Shown piece by piece: positions 16,971 through 27,682 of a DNA stretch of 64,000 bases. The position numbers and the translations under genes were made by a program. How positions within the stretch are numbered: the first letter of the stretch is position 1; each line of letters starts with the position of its first letter. This DNA comes from Prauserella rugosa (lineage in GTDB: Bacteria > Actinomycetota > Actinomycetes > Mycobacteriales > Pseudonocardiaceae): assembly GCF_000719975.1 (NCBI RefSeq), contig NZ_JOIJ01000003.1:62001-126000 (forward strand), given 5' to 3'. The notes beneath the pieces are model-generated. The model made no database searches and was not told where the DNA came from. It saw only the letters and a program-made list of their open reading frames with translations.

Positions 16971-17017
16971 TTCGATTCCGCCGTCGGTGCGGATGTGGGT
17001 GTCGCCGTCGCTGCGGA

Positions 17018-18220
17018 TCAGGCTCCGCCGGACGGCTTGTCCGAACGCTCCTGTCCCACATCGGCAGCCGTCTCCTCCGCGGCCGCGCTGTCCGAGGCCG
17101 CGCTGTCCGAGGCCGTAGTCTCCGACGTTGCGCTGTCGGCGCTCGCGTCGTGTGTGGCCGTGTCCTGTGTGGCCGTGTCGTCAGTGGCGGCCTCACCGGT
17201 GGCCGCCGCACCGTTCGCCGTCGGCATCGCCGCGGCGTCTGCGGACGCCTCGGTGTCCTTGCGCCCGCCGGCCTTGTCGCTCTCGGCCTCTCCCTCGTCG
17301 TCTCGCTCGTTGTCGCCCTCGTCGTCGCCCTCGTCGTCGTTGCTGCGGAGGGTCTCCGGCGCCTCACGCGGACCCTTCACGCGGGCCAGGACGAAGTAGA
17401 CCACCGCACCGACGAACACCAGCGCCGACATCCACACGTTCACGCGCAGGCCCAGGATCTCGTTGGCCGGGTCGGTGCGCATGAGTTCGATCCAGAACCG
17501 GCCCGCCGTGTACCCGGCGACGTACAGCGCGAACACGCGACCGTGCCCCAGGCGCAGCCTGCGGTCCAGCCAGATGATCAGCAGGGCGACACCCAGGTTC
17601 CACAACAGCTCGTAGAGGAACGTCGGATGCACGATCTCGACCGGGACGTCGTTGAGGGCCACGCCGTTCAGCGGGTCCTCCATGCCCGGGTTGTCCTGGG
17701 ACACGCGGCGGTAGATCTCCAGTCCCCACGGCAGGTCGGTGGGACCGCCGTAGAGTTCCTGGTTGAAGTAGTTGCCGAGCCGCCCGATCGCCTGGGCGAT
17801 CACGATGCCCGGAGCGACCGCGTCGGCCAGCGCGGGCAGGGGGACACCCTTGCGGCGGCAGGCGATCCACGCACCGACCGCGCCGAGCGCGATCGCACCC
17901 CAGATGCCGAGGCCACCCTCCCAGATGTACAGCGCCCGGACGGGATCGCGGCCCTCGCCGAAGTACAGCTGGTGATCGGTGATGACGTGGTAGATGCGGC
18001 CACCGATGAGACCCATCGGCGCGGCCCACACCGCCACGTCGATGACCGTGCCCTTGCTGCCACCCCTGGCCTGCCACCGGCGTTCGCCGAGCCAGATGGC
18101 GACGACGATGCCCAGAATGATGCAGAGCGCGTACGCCCGCAGCGACAACGGACCGACGTCCCAGACTCCCCGGTCGGGACTGGGAATGGTGGCGAGGAAG
18201 GCAGACGAGGCGGTACTCAC
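17018..18220 (-). CDS. lgt: Prolipoprotein diacylglyceryl transferase
   Basis: A 400-aa inner-membrane enzyme that transfers diacylglycerol from phosphatidylglycerol to the lipobox Cys of prolipoproteins. It has seven hydrophobic segments and the Lgt signature GRLGNYFNQELYGGPT (about residues 148-163), plus WEGGLGIWGA. About 100 residues beyond the usual end (from about 300) form an Asp/Glu/Thr/Ala-rich tail that looks disordered and cytoplasmic. The GTG start is preceded by TACGGT 6 nt upstream and no Shine-Dalgarno, so it may be leaderless. It follows trpA by 42 bp. Confidence 0.93.
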   Translation of the reverse strand: MSTASSAFLATIPSPDRGVWDVGPLSLRAYALCIILGIVVAIWLGERRWQARGGSKGTVIDVAVWAAPMGLIGGRIYHVITDHQLYFGEGRDPVRALYIWEGGLGIWGAIALGAVGAWIACRRKGVPLPALADAVAPGIVIAQAIGRLGNYFNQELYGGPTDLPWGLEIYRRVSQDNPGMEDPLNGVALNDVPVEIVHPTFLYELLWNLGVALLIIWLDRRLRLGHGRVFALYVAGYTAGRFWIELMRTDPANEILGLRVNVWMSALVFVGAVVYFVLARVKGPREAPETLRSNDDEGDDEGDNERDDEGEAESDKAGGRKDTEASADAAAMPTANGAAATGEAATDDTATQDTATHDASADSATSETTASDSAASDSAAAEETAADVGQERSDKPSGGA

Positions 18221-18262
18221 AGGGTCACCGTAACGTGACCGACCTCGCCCGGCTCGGGCGCG

Positions 18263-19048
18263 TCAGGTGCGCGGGCGGCGCACCCCGTCGGCGAGTTCCT
18301 CGGTGAGCGCGGTGAGTGCCGCGCGGCTCTCCCCGGCCTTGGTCACCAGCGCGGAACCGACGATGACCGCGTCGGCGAATCCGGCCACCTCCGCGGCCTG
18401 GTCACCGGAGCGCACGCCGAGTCCGACGCCCACGGGCAGGTCCGTGTACTGGCGCGTGCGCTGGACGAGACCGTGCGCGGCCTCGCCGACGGTCTCCCGT
18501 GCGCCGGTGACGCCCATGACCGCCGTGGCGTAGACGAATCCCGTCGCGGCCTTCGCCGTCAACGCGAGCCGTTCGTCGGACGAGGACGGTGCGACCAGGT
18601 AGATCCGGTCGAGACCGTGCCGCTCGGACGCCTCACCCCAGTCCGTGCCCGCGTCGGGCGTGAGGTCGGGGGTGATGAGCCCGAGCCCACCGGCGGCGGC
18701 GAGGTCACGGGCGAACGCGTCGACGCCGTAGTGGAACACCGGGTTCCAGTACGTCATCACCACGGCCTTGCCACCGCGCTCGGCCACCGACTCGACGACC
18801 TCGAACAGGTGCTTGAGCCGGAATCCGGCGCGCAGCGCGGTGTCGGCGGCCGCCTGGATCGTCGGCCCGTCCATCACGGGGTCGGAGTACGGGAAGCCGA
18901 CCTCCACGAGATCCGCACCCGCGTCCACCGTGGCGGCCAGCAGGTCCTTCGACTCCTCGACCGTCGGATAGCCCGCGGGCAGATAGCCGATGAGCGCACC
19001 GCGACCCTCGGCGCGCGTCTGTGCGAACAGGTCGTCGATGCGGCTCAC
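18263..19048 (-). CDS. trpA: Tryptophan synthase alpha subunit
   Basis: A 261-aa TIM-barrel protein that cleaves indole-3-glycerol phosphate to indole and glyceraldehyde 3-phosphate within the alpha2-beta2 complex. Catalytic Glu49 ([16 protein letters not shown]) and Asp60 are present, and the phosphate-binding [12 protein letters not shown] loop is near residue 210. The GTG start overlaps the trpB stop (GTGA), so the two subunits are translationally coupled. Confidence 0.95.
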   Translation of the reverse strand: MSRIDDLFAQTRAEGRGALIGYLPAGYPTVEESKDLLAATVDAGADLVEVGFPYSDPVMDGPTIQAAADTALRAGFRLKHLFEVVESVAERGGKAVVMTYWNPVFHYGVDAFARDLAAAGGLGLITPDLTPDAGTDWGEASERHGLDRIYLVAPSSSDERLALTAKAATGFVYATAVMGVTGARETVGEAAHGLVQRTRQYTDLPVGVGLGVRSGDQAAEVAGFADAVIVGSALVTKAGESRAALTALTEELADGVRRPRT

Positions 19049-20271
19049 ACGTCCTCCACGAGGTTGAAGTACCGAGCCGCCGTGTCGACGTCCTTGTCGC
19101 CGCGCCCGGACAGGCTCACGACGATGAGGCCGTCCGGCCCGAGTTCCCGGCCGAGGCGCAGTGCGCCCGCGAGGGCGTGGGAGGACTCGACCGCGGGGAT
19201 GATGCCCTCGGTCTTTGACAGCAGCTGGAAGGCGTCCATCGCCTCGGCGTCGGTCACGGCGCGGTACTCGGCGCGGCCGATGTCCTTGAGGTACGAGTGC
19301 TCCGGTCCCACTCCCGGATAGTCCAGACCCGCCGAGATCGAGTACGCCTCGATCGTCTGGCCGTCCTCGTCCTGCAGCAGGTACGACAGCGCGCCGTGCA
19401 ACGTTCCCGGCGTGCCCTGGGACAGCGTGGCACCGTGCTCGCCGCTCTCGAGGCCCTTGCCACCGGGTTCCAGTCCGACCAGGCGCACGTCCGGATCGTC
19501 GAGGAAGCCGTGGAAGATGCCGATGGCGTTCGACCCGCCACCGACGCAGGCGGCGACGGCGTCGGGCAGCCTGCCCGCCTGTTCGAGGATCTGCCTGCGC
19601 GCCTCCTCGCCGATCACCTTGTGGAAGTTGCGCACCATCACGGGGAACGGGTGGGCGCCCGCGGCCGTGCCCAGCAGGTAGTGCGTGGTGTCGACGTTGG
19701 TGACCCAGTCGCGCAGCGCCTCGTTGATGGCGTCCTTCAGCGTCCGCGATCCGGTGCCGACGGGGATCACCTCGGCGCCCAGCAGGCGCATGCGGGCGAC
19801 GTTGAGCGCCTGCCGTTCGGTGTCCACCTCGCCCATGTACACGACGCAGTCGAGATCGAGCAGCGCGCAGGCGGTCGCCGTGGCGACGCCGTGCTGACCG
19901 GCGCCCGTCTCGGCGATCACGCGCTTCTTGCCCATCCGCTTGGTGAGCAGCGCCTGACCGAGCACGTTGTTGATCTTGTGGGAACCGGTGTGGTTCAGGT
20001 CCTCACGCTTGAGGAAGATGCGCGCGCCACCGGCGTGCTCGGCGAACCGCGGGGCCTCGGTGAGCAACGAGGGCCTGCCCGCGTAGCCCGTGAGCAGGCG
20101 GTCGAACTCGGCGACGAACTCGGGGTCCTGCTGCGCCTTCTCGTACTCGGCGGCCAGCTCGTCGAGCGCGCCCATCAGCGCCTCGGGCAGGAACCGGCCA
20201 CCGTAGGGGCCGAAGTGGCCACGCGCGTCCGGTCCGTGTCCGGTCACGCCGTCGGTCGGGGTCTCACTCAC
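19045..20271 (-). CDS. trpB: Tryptophan synthase beta subunit
   Basis: A 408-aa PLP enzyme that joins indole and serine to make tryptophan. The PLP lysine is Lys99 in [10 protein letters not shown], the PLP-phosphate loop GGGSNAIG is near residue 244, and ETGAGQHG is conserved. Full length for TrpB1. GTG start; it lies 14 bp after trpC with no room for a promoter. Confidence 0.96.
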   Translation of the reverse strand: MSETPTDGVTGHGPDARGHFGPYGGRFLPEALMGALDELAAEYEKAQQDPEFVAEFDRLLTGYAGRPSLLTEAPRFAEHAGGARIFLKREDLNHTGSHKINNVLGQALLTKRMGKKRVIAETGAGQHGVATATACALLDLDCVVYMGEVDTERQALNVARMRLLGAEVIPVGTGSRTLKDAINEALRDWVTNVDTTHYLLGTAAGAHPFPVMVRNFHKVIGEEARRQILEQAGRLPDAVAACVGGGSNAIGIFHGFLDDPDVRLVGLEPGGKGLESGEHGATLSQGTPGTLHGALSYLLQDEDGQTIEAYSISAGLDYPGVGPEHSYLKDIGRAEYRAVTDAEAMDAFQLLSKTEGIIPAVESSHALAGALRLGRELGPDGLIVVSLSGRGDKDVDTAARYFNLVEDV

Positions 20272-20285
20272 TCGGTCGGTTCTCC

Positions 20286-21095
20286 TCAGCGGCTGGGCCG
20301 CGGGCAGGCCGGGTGCGACCCGGCGGTGACGAGCTGGACGAGCGCGGCCTTGGGGTCCTCCGTGGAGACCAGGCCCTCGCCGACGAGCACGGCGTCCGCA
20401 CCGTGACCGGCGTAGGCCATGAGGTCACCGGGGCCGCGCACACCCGACTCGGCGATCTTGAACGTCTCCATCGGCAGGCCGGGCGCCAGCCGCGCGAACA
20501 CGTCGCGGTCGACCTCGAGGGTGTGCAGGTCACGGGCGTTGATGCCGATGACCGACGCACCGGCCTCGAGCGCGCGGTCGCACTCCTCGGCGTTGTGCAC
20601 CTCGACCAGTGCCGTCATGCCGAGCGACTCGACCCGGTCGAGCAGCGCGACGAGCGCGTTCTGCTCGAGCGCCGCCACGATGAGCAGCACCATGTCCGCG
20701 CCGTGCAGGCGCGCCTCGTGCACCTGGTACGGGCTGACGATGAAGTCCTTGCGCAGGATCGGGATGTCCACGGCCGCCCGCACGGCCGCGAGGTCCTCGA
20801 GCGAACCGCCGAAGCGGCGCTGCTCGGTGAGCACGCTGATGACCCGCGCGCCCGCGTCCTCGTAGTCCTTGGCCAGTGCCGCCGGATCGTGGATGGCGGC
20901 CAGGTCGCCCTTCGACGGGCTCTTCCGCTTGACCTCGGCGATGACGCCGATGCCCGACTCCTGCAGCGAGCCCATCACGTCCCGCGGAGCGGGCGCGTCG
21001 GCCGCACGCTTCTTCAACTCGTCGAACGGCAGCGCCGACTCACGCTCGGCGAGGTCGGTTCGCACGCCCGCGACGATGTCCTCGAGAACGCTCAC
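20286..21095 (-). CDS. trpC: Indole-3-glycerol phosphate synthase
   Basis: A 269-aa TIM-barrel enzyme that converts carboxyphenylamino-deoxyribulose phosphate to indole-3-glycerol phosphate. The [12 protein letters not shown] motif (about residues 51-62) and [13 protein letters not shown] carry the catalytic lysines, and [12 protein letters not shown] follows. It is a stand-alone TrpC with no TrpF domain. GTG start. A 183-bp gap separates it from the membrane-protein gene upstream, so a separate promoter for trpCBA is possible. Confidence 0.95.
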   Translation of the reverse strand: MSVLEDIVAGVRTDLAERESALPFDELKKRAADAPAPRDVMGSLQESGIGVIAEVKRKSPSKGDLAAIHDPAALAKDYEDAGARVISVLTEQRRFGGSLEDLAAVRAAVDIPILRKDFIVSPYQVHEARLHGADMVLLIVAALEQNALVALLDRVESLGMTALVEVHNAEECDRALEAGASVIGINARDLHTLEVDRDVFARLAPGLPMETFKIAESGVRGPGDLMAYAGHGADAVLVGEGLVSTEDPKAALVQLVTAGSHPACPRPSR

Positions 21096-21278
21096 CGGAT
21101 GACCTCACCGGGTGTCGGGACCGTTGATTCACTCGCAAGGTGGCTCACAAAAACCTTCCCCTTCCCGCTCAACCGATGCTAACCCGCAGGCTCGTCCAGA
21201 CCGGGCGCGGGTCGGGAAATGCGTTGCCCACCAGTGATTTCACCGCCGGCCCGCTCGCGGCGGCAGACTCCGTTCGGC

Positions 21279-22034
21279 TCAGCCGTCCCCGCCGTTCGGC
21301 CGGGAACCGCGGCGTTCCGGGCCGGCTGCACGTTCGGTGTTCTCCGTCGGGTCACTGCCCTCCGAGAGGGCGTCCCAGAGCTCGGTGTCGGGATCGCGGG
21401 TGGTGCGCCGCGTGCCCGGCGCGGTGTATTTCGCGCCCATGCGGGCCATCCGGTGCCCCTTGGCGACGAGGAGCGCTCCGGCGCACGCGACGAGCACCCC
21501 GCCCGCCACGGCCGCCGCGGGCCCCCAGACCGTGCGTTCGGGCCTGCCCGAGGCCCCCTCGTAACCGGGCGCCCAGCCGGTCCATTCGACCTCGCCGACG
21601 TCCCCGCCGAGCGCCAGATAGGCCGTCCACACGCCCGCCACGACCAGCAGGCCGCCCAGGATCCTGCGGGCCATGCCGCGGGAGGCCAACGTCGCCGCCA
21701 CGGCCGCGAGCGCGAGCAGCGCGATCGGCACCGGCCACTGCACGAGGTCGGAGCCGGTGAGGTCCTCGACCATCCGGCCCTCGACCGTGAGCCCACGCGG
21801 CACCTCGATCCACACCAGGCCCGACGCGCCCCACAGCGCGCCCGCCCCGAGCAGCAGTGCGACGACGGCGATCCAGAGCGCACGCCTGCCGGCACTCTCC
21901 GCACCGCCCCGCTCGGGGCGCTGCCCGGCCCCGGACGACCCGGACGCCCCGGCAGGCACCGACGGCTCGGTGGCCGGCACGGCACGGCCGGAGCCGTCGG
22001 AGCGGTCGGAGGCGGGCACGTCGGACTCGGACAC
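21279..22034 (-). CDS. Trp biosynthesis-associated membrane protein (TIGR02234)
   Basis: A 251-aa protein with a long Ser/Pro/Gly-rich N-terminus, four transmembrane helices (about residues 52-74, 99-119, 125-146 and 180-202), and a polar C-terminal tail. Sequence style and position between trpE and trpC match the actinobacterial TIGR02234 family, whose biochemical role is not known. I chose the GTG at 22034, one base after the trpE stop; the ATG at 22064 would overlap trpE by 29 nt. Confidence 0.8.
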   Translation of the reverse strand: MSESDVPASDRSDGSGRAVPATEPSVPAGASGSSGAGQRPERGGAESAGRRALWIAVVALLLGAGALWGASGLVWIEVPRGLTVEGRMVEDLTGSDLVQWPVPIALLALAAVAATLASRGMARRILGGLLVVAGVWTAYLALGGDVGEVEWTGWAPGYEGASGRPERTVWGPAAAVAGGVLVACAGALLVAKGHRMARMGAKYTAPGTRRTTRDPDTELWDALSEGSDPTENTERAAGPERRGSRPNGGDG

Positions 22035-22035
22035 G

Positions 22036-23598
22036 TCAGGCCCCGTCGTCGAGCGAGAGTGCATCGGTCGCCGAGCGCATCGTTCCGGCCGCCGCGACCG
22101 CCGACAACACGGTCCGCGCCTTGTTCAGCGCCTCGTTGTCCTCGTACTCGGCCTCCGAGTCCGCGACGACGCCACCACCGGCCTGCACGTGGGCCACCCC
22201 GTCCTTCACGAGCGCCGTGCGGATGGCGATGGCCGTGTCCGCGTCGCCCGCGAAGTCCAGGTAGCCCACCACACCGCCGTAGAGTGCGCGCCGCGTCGGC
22301 TCGAGCTCCTCGATCAGTTCCATCGCCCGCACCTTGGGCGCACCGGACAACGTGCCCGCGGGGAAACACGCGGTGACGGCGTCGAAGGCCGTCTTGTCGT
22401 CGGCCAGTTCCCCGGTCACCGTCGAGACGATGTGCATCACGTGGCTGTAGCGCTCGATCGAGAAGAAGTCGACGACCTGCACCGAGCCCGGCTTGCACAC
22501 CTTGCCGAGGTCGTTGCGGCCGAGGTCGACCAGCATCAGGTGCTCGGCACGTTCCTTCTCGTCCGCGAGCAGCCCCTTCGCGAGCTGGGCGTCCTCCTCG
22601 GCGTCGGCACCACGCCACCGCGTGCCCGCGATCGGATGCGTCGTCGCCTTGCCGTCGCGGACGGTCACGAGCGACTCGGGGCTCGACCCGACGATGTCGA
22701 AACCGCCGCACCGCAGCAGGTACATGTACGGGCTCGGGTTGGACGTGCGCAGCACGCGGTAGATGTCCAGCGCATCGGCGCCGGTGCGCATCTCGAACCG
22801 CTGCGAAGGGACGATCTGGAACGCCTCACCGGCGTGCACGGCCTCGCGTGCCGCCTCGACGGCCGCGTGGAAGTCCGCCTTCGTGCGCCTGCGGTCGAAC
22901 TCCGGGGCGGGGCGGTCGAACACGGCGTTCGTGGCCGGTGCGGGCGCGGCCAGCCGCGCCGTCATCTCGTCGAGCCTGCGCACGGCGTCGTCGTAGGCGG
23001 CACCGACCCGTTCGGGGCTGTCGTCCCAGTTCACCGCGTTGGCGATGAGCGTGACCGTGCCCTCGTGGTGGTCGAACGCAGCCAGGTCGGTGGCCAGGAG
23101 CATCGTCAGCTCCGGGATGTCGATGTCCTTCTCGGCGATCTCCGGCAGCCGTTCGAGCCAGCGCACCGCGTCGTAGCCGATGTAGCCGACCATGCCTCCC
23201 GTTAGCGGCGGCATCCCGGGCAGTGGCTCGGTGTGCAGCATCTGCAGGGTCTCCCGCAGGACCGTCAACGGGTCACCCTCGGTCGGCAGGCCCGCCACCG
23301 GCGTGCCCGTCCACACGGCCTTGCCGTCGCGCACCGTCAGCGCCGAGGGACTGTGCACCCCGATGAACGACCATCGCGACCACGACCCGCCGTTCTCCGC
23401 CGACTCGAGCAGGAACGTGCCGGGGCGGTCCTCGGCGAGCTTGCGGTACAGGGCGACGGGCGTGTCGGCGTCGGCGAGCACCCGGCGCACGACCGGGATG
23501 ACGCGACGGTCCTCGGCGAGCGCGCGGAACTCCTCGGACGACGGCGTCACGGCGCCCAGGCCGACACGTGCGGCCTCGACGGAATGGGCAGCGACCAT
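22036..23598 (-). CDS. trpE: Anthranilate synthase component I
   Basis: A 520-aa chorismate-binding enzyme that makes anthranilate with the glutaminase TrpG. Conserved motifs include the feedback-inhibition region [18 protein letters not shown] (about residues 62-79), the [10 protein letters not shown] segment near residue 370, and the [16 protein letters not shown] motif near 425. No trpG or trpD is in the window, so they must be elsewhere. The ATG at 23598 has a GAGGG Shine-Dalgarno. Its upstream region holds 22-bp tandem repeats. Confidence 0.95.
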   Translation of the reverse strand: MVAAHSVEAARVGLGAVTPSSEEFRALAEDRRVIPVVRRVLADADTPVALYRKLAEDRPGTFLLESAENGGSWSRWSFIGVHSPSALTVRDGKAVWTGTPVAGLPTEGDPLTVLRETLQMLHTEPLPGMPPLTGGMVGYIGYDAVRWLERLPEIAEKDIDIPELTMLLATDLAAFDHHEGTVTLIANAVNWDDSPERVGAAYDDAVRRLDEMTARLAAPAPATNAVFDRPAPEFDRRRTKADFHAAVEAAREAVHAGEAFQIVPSQRFEMRTGADALDIYRVLRTSNPSPYMYLLRCGGFDIVGSSPESLVTVRDGKATTHPIAGTRWRGADAEEDAQLAKGLLADEKERAEHLMLVDLGRNDLGKVCKPGSVQVVDFFSIERYSHVMHIVSTVTGELADDKTAFDAVTACFPAGTLSGAPKVRAMELIEELEPTRRALYGGVVGYLDFAGDADTAIAIRTALVKDGVAHVQAGGGVVADSEAEYEDNEALNKARTVLSAVAAAGTMRSATDALSLDDGA

Positions 23599-23622
23599 GC
23601 CCTCATTGTGCCGCCGGGCCGT

Positions 23623-23703
23623 TACGGGGCGGCGGTGGGATCTCTACGGGGCGGCGGTGGGATCTCTACAGGGCGGCGGTGGGATCTTTACCGGGCGGCG
23701 GTG
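23623..23703. repeat. 22-bp tandem repeats upstream of trpE
   Basis: Units at 23623-23644, 23645-23666 and 23667-23688, with a partial fourth from 23689. The core is TACGGGGCGGCGGTGGGATC; units 1 and 2 are identical and unit 3 differs at two bases. They lie 25-105 bp before the trpE start, where a promoter or leader is expected, and are followed by looser GGTGACGG repeats up to about 23780. Confidence 0.9.
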
Positions 23704-23785
23704 CCGGTGACGGTGCCGCTGACGGCGGCGGTGACGGCACGGGTGATGGCGACGGGTGATCATGACGGGGTGCGATGATGACGGG

Positions 23786-24484
23786 GTGAGCACCGCGCCA
23801 CGCAGTACTGCCCACGAACCGGCCACTGCCCACGAACCGGCCTCGGACGAACCGGCTGCGCAGGCCCCCCAGGAGGACGGCCCACGACGACAGGGCCGGC
23901 GGGGCCGCAGGCCGGCCGGGGAGGACACCCGCACCGCCCTGCTCGAGGCGGCCAGGGCCGAGTTCGGCGAGAACGGCTACGACGGTGCCACCGTGCGCGC
24001 GATCGCCGCACGGGCAGGCGTCGACGCCGCCATGGTCAACCACTGGTTCGGCGGCAAGGAACAGCTGTTCGCCAAGGCGGTCCTCGACGTGCCCTTCGAC
24101 GTGGACGAGGTCGTCGGCGCCGTGACGGCACGCGGCGCGGAGCACGTCGGCGACAGCATCGTCCGCACCTTCCTCGACCGCTGGGACGGCGTCGGCGGCG
24201 AACGCTTCACCGCCCTCATCCGCAGCGTCACGACCCGACCCGAAGCCATGCGCGTACTGCGGACCGTCCTCGTCAATCGGATCTTCGCCGGCGTCGCGAG
24301 CGCCCTCGAGGTCGACCGCGGCGACCTGCGCGCCTCGCTGTGCGCCACCCAGCTCATCGGCCTCGGCATGGCCCGCTACGTCGCCGAACTCGAACCCGTG
24401 CACTCCGCCGACATCGACACGCTCGCCGCCGCCGTCGCGCCGACACTCCAGCGCTACCTCACCGGAGACATCGACGCCCCGTGA
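23786..24484 (+). CDS. TetR family regulator
   Basis: A 232-aa TetR-family repressor with a polar Pro/Ala/Glu-rich N-terminal tail (about 40 residues, with repeated HEPA tetrapeptides) before the helix-turn-helix (ALLEAARAEFGENGYDGATVRAIAARAGVDAAMVNHWFGGKEQLF, about residues 50-94). The core resembles the TetR_C_17-like group found widely in actinobacteria. I chose the GTG at 23786 because the upstream ATG adds only repeat-encoded residues. It is divergent from trpE across a repeat-rich gap and convergent with hisI. The target is unknown. Confidence 0.83.
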   Translation: MSTAPRSTAHEPATAHEPASDEPAAQAPQEDGPRRQGRRGRRPAGEDTRTALLEAARAEFGENGYDGATVRAIAARAGVDAAMVNHWFGGKEQLFAKAVLDVPFDVDEVVGAVTARGAEHVGDSIVRTFLDRWDGVGGERFTALIRSVTTRPEAMRVLRTVLVNRIFAGVASALEVDRGDLRASLCATQLIGLGMARYVAELEPVHSADIDTLAAAVAPTLQRYLTGDIDAP

Positions 24485-24525
24485 CCCGGGCCGCGCACCG
24501 GCTCGGGACCCGGGAACTCAGGAAT

Positions 24526-24906
24526 TCAGCCGTCGGGCAGCAACACGTCCGAGTCGAAGCACGTCCGCGTTCCCGTGTGGCAGGCAGGGCCCGTCTGGTC
24601 CACCCGCAGCAACACCGTGTCGGCATCGCAGTCCAGCCGCACCTCGCGCACGTGTTGCGTGTGGCCCGACGTGGCCCCCTTGACCCACAGCTGCTGCCTG
24701 CTCCGCGAGAAGTAGGTCGCCTGCCGGGTCGCCAACGTGTGGGCCAGCGCCTCGTCGTTCATCCACGCCACCATCAGCACGTCCGAGGTGCCGTGATCCA
24801 CCACCACCGCACACAGCAGCCCGTCGGCGTTGCGCTTCAACCGCCCCGCGAGCTCCGGATCGAGCACAGCGGCACCCGTTGCTCCGGCTCCGCCATCCTC
24901 GCTCAT
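24526..24906 (-). CDS. hisI: Phosphoribosyl-AMP cyclohydrolase
   Basis: A 126-aa enzyme for the third step of histidine synthesis, ring opening of phosphoribosyl-AMP. The metal-binding residues are in [27 protein letters not shown] (about residues 90-116), with Asp/Cys/Cys ligands. It is monofunctional; no HisE domain is fused. Its ATG overlaps the hisF stop (ATGA). Confidence 0.95.
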   Translation of the reverse strand: MSEDGGAGATGAAVLDPELAGRLKRNADGLLCAVVVDHGTSDVLMVAWMNDEALAHTLATRQATYFSRSRQQLWVKGATSGHTQHVREVRLDCDADTVLLRVDQTGPACHTGTRTCFDSDVLLPDG

Positions 24907-25676
24907 CGGACCTCCACGTTCCCGGCTCGCAGGGCCTTCTTCACATCCCCGATCGTGAACTCCCCGAAGTGGAAGACACTGGCGGCCAGCACCGCATCGG
25001 CACCGACCTCCACCGCGGGCAGGAAGTGCTCGATCGCGCCGGCACCGCCGCTGGCGATCACCGGCACCCGCACCGCCTTGCGCACCAGCCGCAGCAGTTC
25101 GAGATCGAAGCCGGCCTTCGTCCCGTCGGCGTCCATGGAGTTGAGCAGGATCTCCCCCACACCGAGTTCCTCACCGCGGGCGGCCCACTCGACGGCGTCG
25201 ATGCCCGTCCCCGTGCGCCCGCCGTGCGTGGTGACCTCGAAACCCGACGCGGTCGGCTCGCCACCGTCCGGCACACGGCGGGCGTCGACCGACAACACGA
25301 CGCACTGGGCGCCGAACCGCTCCGAGGCCTCCCTGAGCAGTTCGGGCCGGGCGATCGCCGCGGTGTTGATGCTGACCTTGTCCGCGCCCGCGCGCAGCAG
25401 CCGGTCGACGTCCTCGGTGCTGCGCACCCCGCCACCGACCGTCAGGGGGATGAAGACCTGCTCCGCCGTGCGCCGCACGACGTCGTAGGTCGTCTCGCGG
25501 TCGCCGGAGGATGCCGTCACGTCGAGGAACGTCAGTTCGTCGGCACCCGCGGCGTCGTAGGCGCGAGCCAGTTCGACCGGATCACCCGCGTCCCGCAGGT
25601 CGACGAAGTTGACACCCTTGACCACGCGACCCGCGTCGACGTCCAGACACGGAATCACCCTCACAGCAACCGACAT
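24903..25676 (-). CDS. hisF: Imidazole glycerol phosphate synthase cyclase subunit
   Basis: A 257-aa TIM-barrel protein that makes imidazole glycerol phosphate and AICAR with ammonia from HisH. Catalytic Asp12 is in [15 protein letters not shown] and the second Asp is in LNSMDADGT near residue 131; phosphate-binding loops GGGVRS and ASGGAG are present. The ATG at 25676 is fixed by homology; the upstream in-frame ATG at 25910 is rejected. TAGTCT ends 7 nt before the ATG, so a leaderless start is possible, though GGGGAGC could serve weakly as a Shine-Dalgarno. Confidence 0.96.
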   Translation of the reverse strand: MSVAVRVIPCLDVDAGRVVKGVNFVDLRDAGDPVELARAYDAAGADELTFLDVTASSGDRETTYDVVRRTAEQVFIPLTVGGGVRSTEDVDRLLRAGADKVSINTAAIARPELLREASERFGAQCVVLSVDARRVPDGGEPTASGFEVTTHGGRTGTGIDAVEWAARGEELGVGEILLNSMDADGTKAGFDLELLRLVRKAVRVPVIASGGAGAIEHFLPAVEVGADAVLAASVFHFGEFTIGDVKKALRAGNVEVR

Positions 25677-25891
25677 GCTCCCCAGACTAGATCCCCGGAC
25701 GCAGCGGCCACGCGAAGGACGGTCTCCTGGACCGGGTGGCTGCGCGGCACGCGCCGGGCCCGGAGGTGGTGACGAAACAGACCGGCGGCGCGATATCCGA
25801 CCAGGGGCAACAAAAACCTTACACCGAAAAGATCTCGACGCACCGACGTCGCCGAGCCGGCCGATCGGCACCTCCGTAGAATCCCAGAATT

Positions 25892-27682
25892 GTGACGACA
25901 TACGGATCAATGGTCACGACACAACCGGCCGAAAAGCCCGGAACCGCCACTTCTGCGGACAATTCGGAAGCTCCCGAATCGGACGCGACCCGGCGGCGCG
26001 TGTCGTGGCGGACGAGGGTTCCCGCGATCGCGTCGGTTCTCGCCGGCACCGCCCTGATCGGTGCCCACGGCGCGTACTACACGTACTGGATCGTCGACGA
26101 CGCGGCCATCTCGTTCTCGTACGCGCGCAGCTTCGCCGAAGGGCTCGGCCCGGTGGTGCAGGCCGGCGGCGAGCGGGTCGAAGGCTTCTCCAACGTCACG
26201 TGGACGTTGCTGCTGGCCCTGGGCAAGCTCGTGGGGCTGTTCGACAACGGCACGATCTTCGGCATCCCGGATTACGCGCTGTTCCCCAAGGTTCTGGCAC
26301 TGGTGCTGTGCGCGGGCATCCTCACCGCGTGTCACCTCGCACTGGCGAAGGTGCTCGCCCGCCCATGGCTGGGCACGCTCGCGGTCGGCGCGTTGCTCGC
26401 GATGACCCCGTCGTTCGTGATCTGGGTCGTGTCCGGTTTGGAGAACGCGCTGTACGGGCTCATCATCACGAGCCTGGCGGTCCTGACCTTCCGAGCCGTA
26501 CTGGACTCCTCGGTGCTGCGCAGCAGGGTGGCGATCACCGCCGGCGTGCTCGCGGCCCTCGCGGCGCTCACCCGCCCGGAGGGTTTGATCTACGGAGGGG
26601 TTTACCCGATCGTCGTACTGGGAATGCTTCGCCGTTCCTCCGGCAGGGCCGCGGTCGTCACCAGTCTGCGGCACATTCTGATATCGGTCGCCGCGTTCGC
26701 CGTGCCGGTCGGTGCGTATTTCACGTGGCGGCGGATCACGTTCGGAGAATGGTTGTCGGCACCGTCGATCGCAAAATCACAGGGTCTTCCCTACCCCGCC
26801 GACCTCGGGAAGACGGGTCAGATCGTCGGTTACGCGGGCGCCCCGGCGATCCTGCTGGTGGCGCTGTTGACGGGCATCGTGCTGGCGCGGCCCACCTGGT
26901 GGCGGGCGGGCCTGTTCACGCTGCTCGTCCCGCTGGGCCTGGCACTCACCGCGTTCACGGTCCTCGAGGACGACTGGATGGGCCACCTCCGGTTCGCCAC
27001 ACCCATCTGGACGCTCGGCGCACTGCTCACCGTGCTCGTCACCGCCGAGGCGTTCCGCAGGCTGCGCACCCGCGGCCGGGCCGTCACCGTCGTCGCGATC
27101 GTGGGTGCGCTGTTCGCGAGCGGTTCGTCGTTCGCCGTGGCCGCCTACGACTTCCACCGGGCGCCCACGCTGTCGGCCTGTCACGTGGCCGACCGCTACG
27201 GGCGCACGTTCAACGCCTACGCCGACATTCTCGGACTCGAACGGGCGTCGCTGTTCATGCCCGACCTGGGCGGCTCGTCGATGACCAGCCGCCTGCGGAT
27301 CGTCGACATGGCGGGGCTCACCGACATCCGCATGGCCCACATGATCCACGACGACGACTACGACGGGATCCGCGACTACGTCTTCGCCGAGACCAAGCCC
27401 ACGTTCATCCACACCCGGCTCCCGTGGCGCAGTCTCAGCAACGACGCGCGACTGGAACGCGACTACTACCGGATCTTCGCGCTGCCGGGCAGCCCGTGGC
27501 CGGACGGCGACTGGGTGCGGAAGGACGCGGTGCCGAACCGGGAGGCGTTGCAGCGTCTGCGGGCCTATGCCGACCGCATCACCACGGAGCTGATCGACTA
27601 TCCCGACGCGCCGCGCCGCGCGTGTGGCGACACGATGCAGGTCGGGTCGACCCCGGGGCCGGGCTACGCTGTGCGGCCATGA
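25892..27682 (+). CDS. GT-C-like polytopic membrane protein
   Basis: A 596-aa membrane protein with about ten hydrophobic segments between residues 47 and 420 and a polar C-terminal domain of about 180 residues. Just after the first helix, the [19 protein letters not shown] stretch followed by [18 protein letters not shown] is the acidic-loop pattern of GT-C lipid-linked glycosyltransferases; mycobacterial AftB-type arabinofuranosyltransferases have a similar loop. A role in cell-wall glycan or glycolipid assembly is likely, with sugar and acceptor unknown. The GTG at 25892 follows TAGAAT by 9 nt with no Shine-Dalgarno; an in-frame ATG is at 25910. It is inserted between hisF and priA on the opposite strand. 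Confidence 0.72.
   Translation: MTTYGSMVTTQPAEKPGTATSADNSEAPESDATRRRVSWRTRVPAIASVLAGTALIGAHGAYYTYWIVDDAAISFSYARSFAEGLGPVVQAGGERVEGFSNVTWTLLLALGKLVGLFDNGTIFGIPDYALFPKVLALVLCAGILTACHLALAKVLARPWLGTLAVGALLAMTPSFVIWVVSGLENALYGLIITSLAVLTFRAVLDSSVLRSRVAITAGVLAALAALTRPEGLIYGGVYPIVVLGMLRRSSGRAAVVTSLRHILISVAAFAVPVGAYFTWRRITFGEWLSAPSIAKSQGLPYPADLGKTGQIVGYAGAPAILLVALLTGIVLARPTWWRAGLFTLLVPLGLALTAFTVLEDDWMGHLRFATPIWTLGALLTVLVTAEAFRRLRTRGRAVTVVAIVGALFASGSSFAVAAYDFHRAPTLSACHVADRYGRTFNAYADILGLERASLFMPDLGGSSMTSRLRIVDMAGLTDIRMAHMIHDDDYDGIRDYVFAETKPTFIHTRLPWRSLSNDARLERDYYRIFALPGSPWPDGDWVRKDAVPNREALQRLRAYADRITTELIDYPDAPRRACGDTMQVGSTPGPGYAVRP

Noticed and set aside
16966..16978. T-loop-like GTTCGATTC suggesting a tRNA
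   Set aside because: No acceptor stem, D-arm or anticodon arm can be folded around it; it follows the lgt terminator.
23623..23703. CRISPR-like array
   Set aside because: Units are contiguous with no spacers and no cas genes are present; the same applies to the 13-, 15- and 17-bp arrays.
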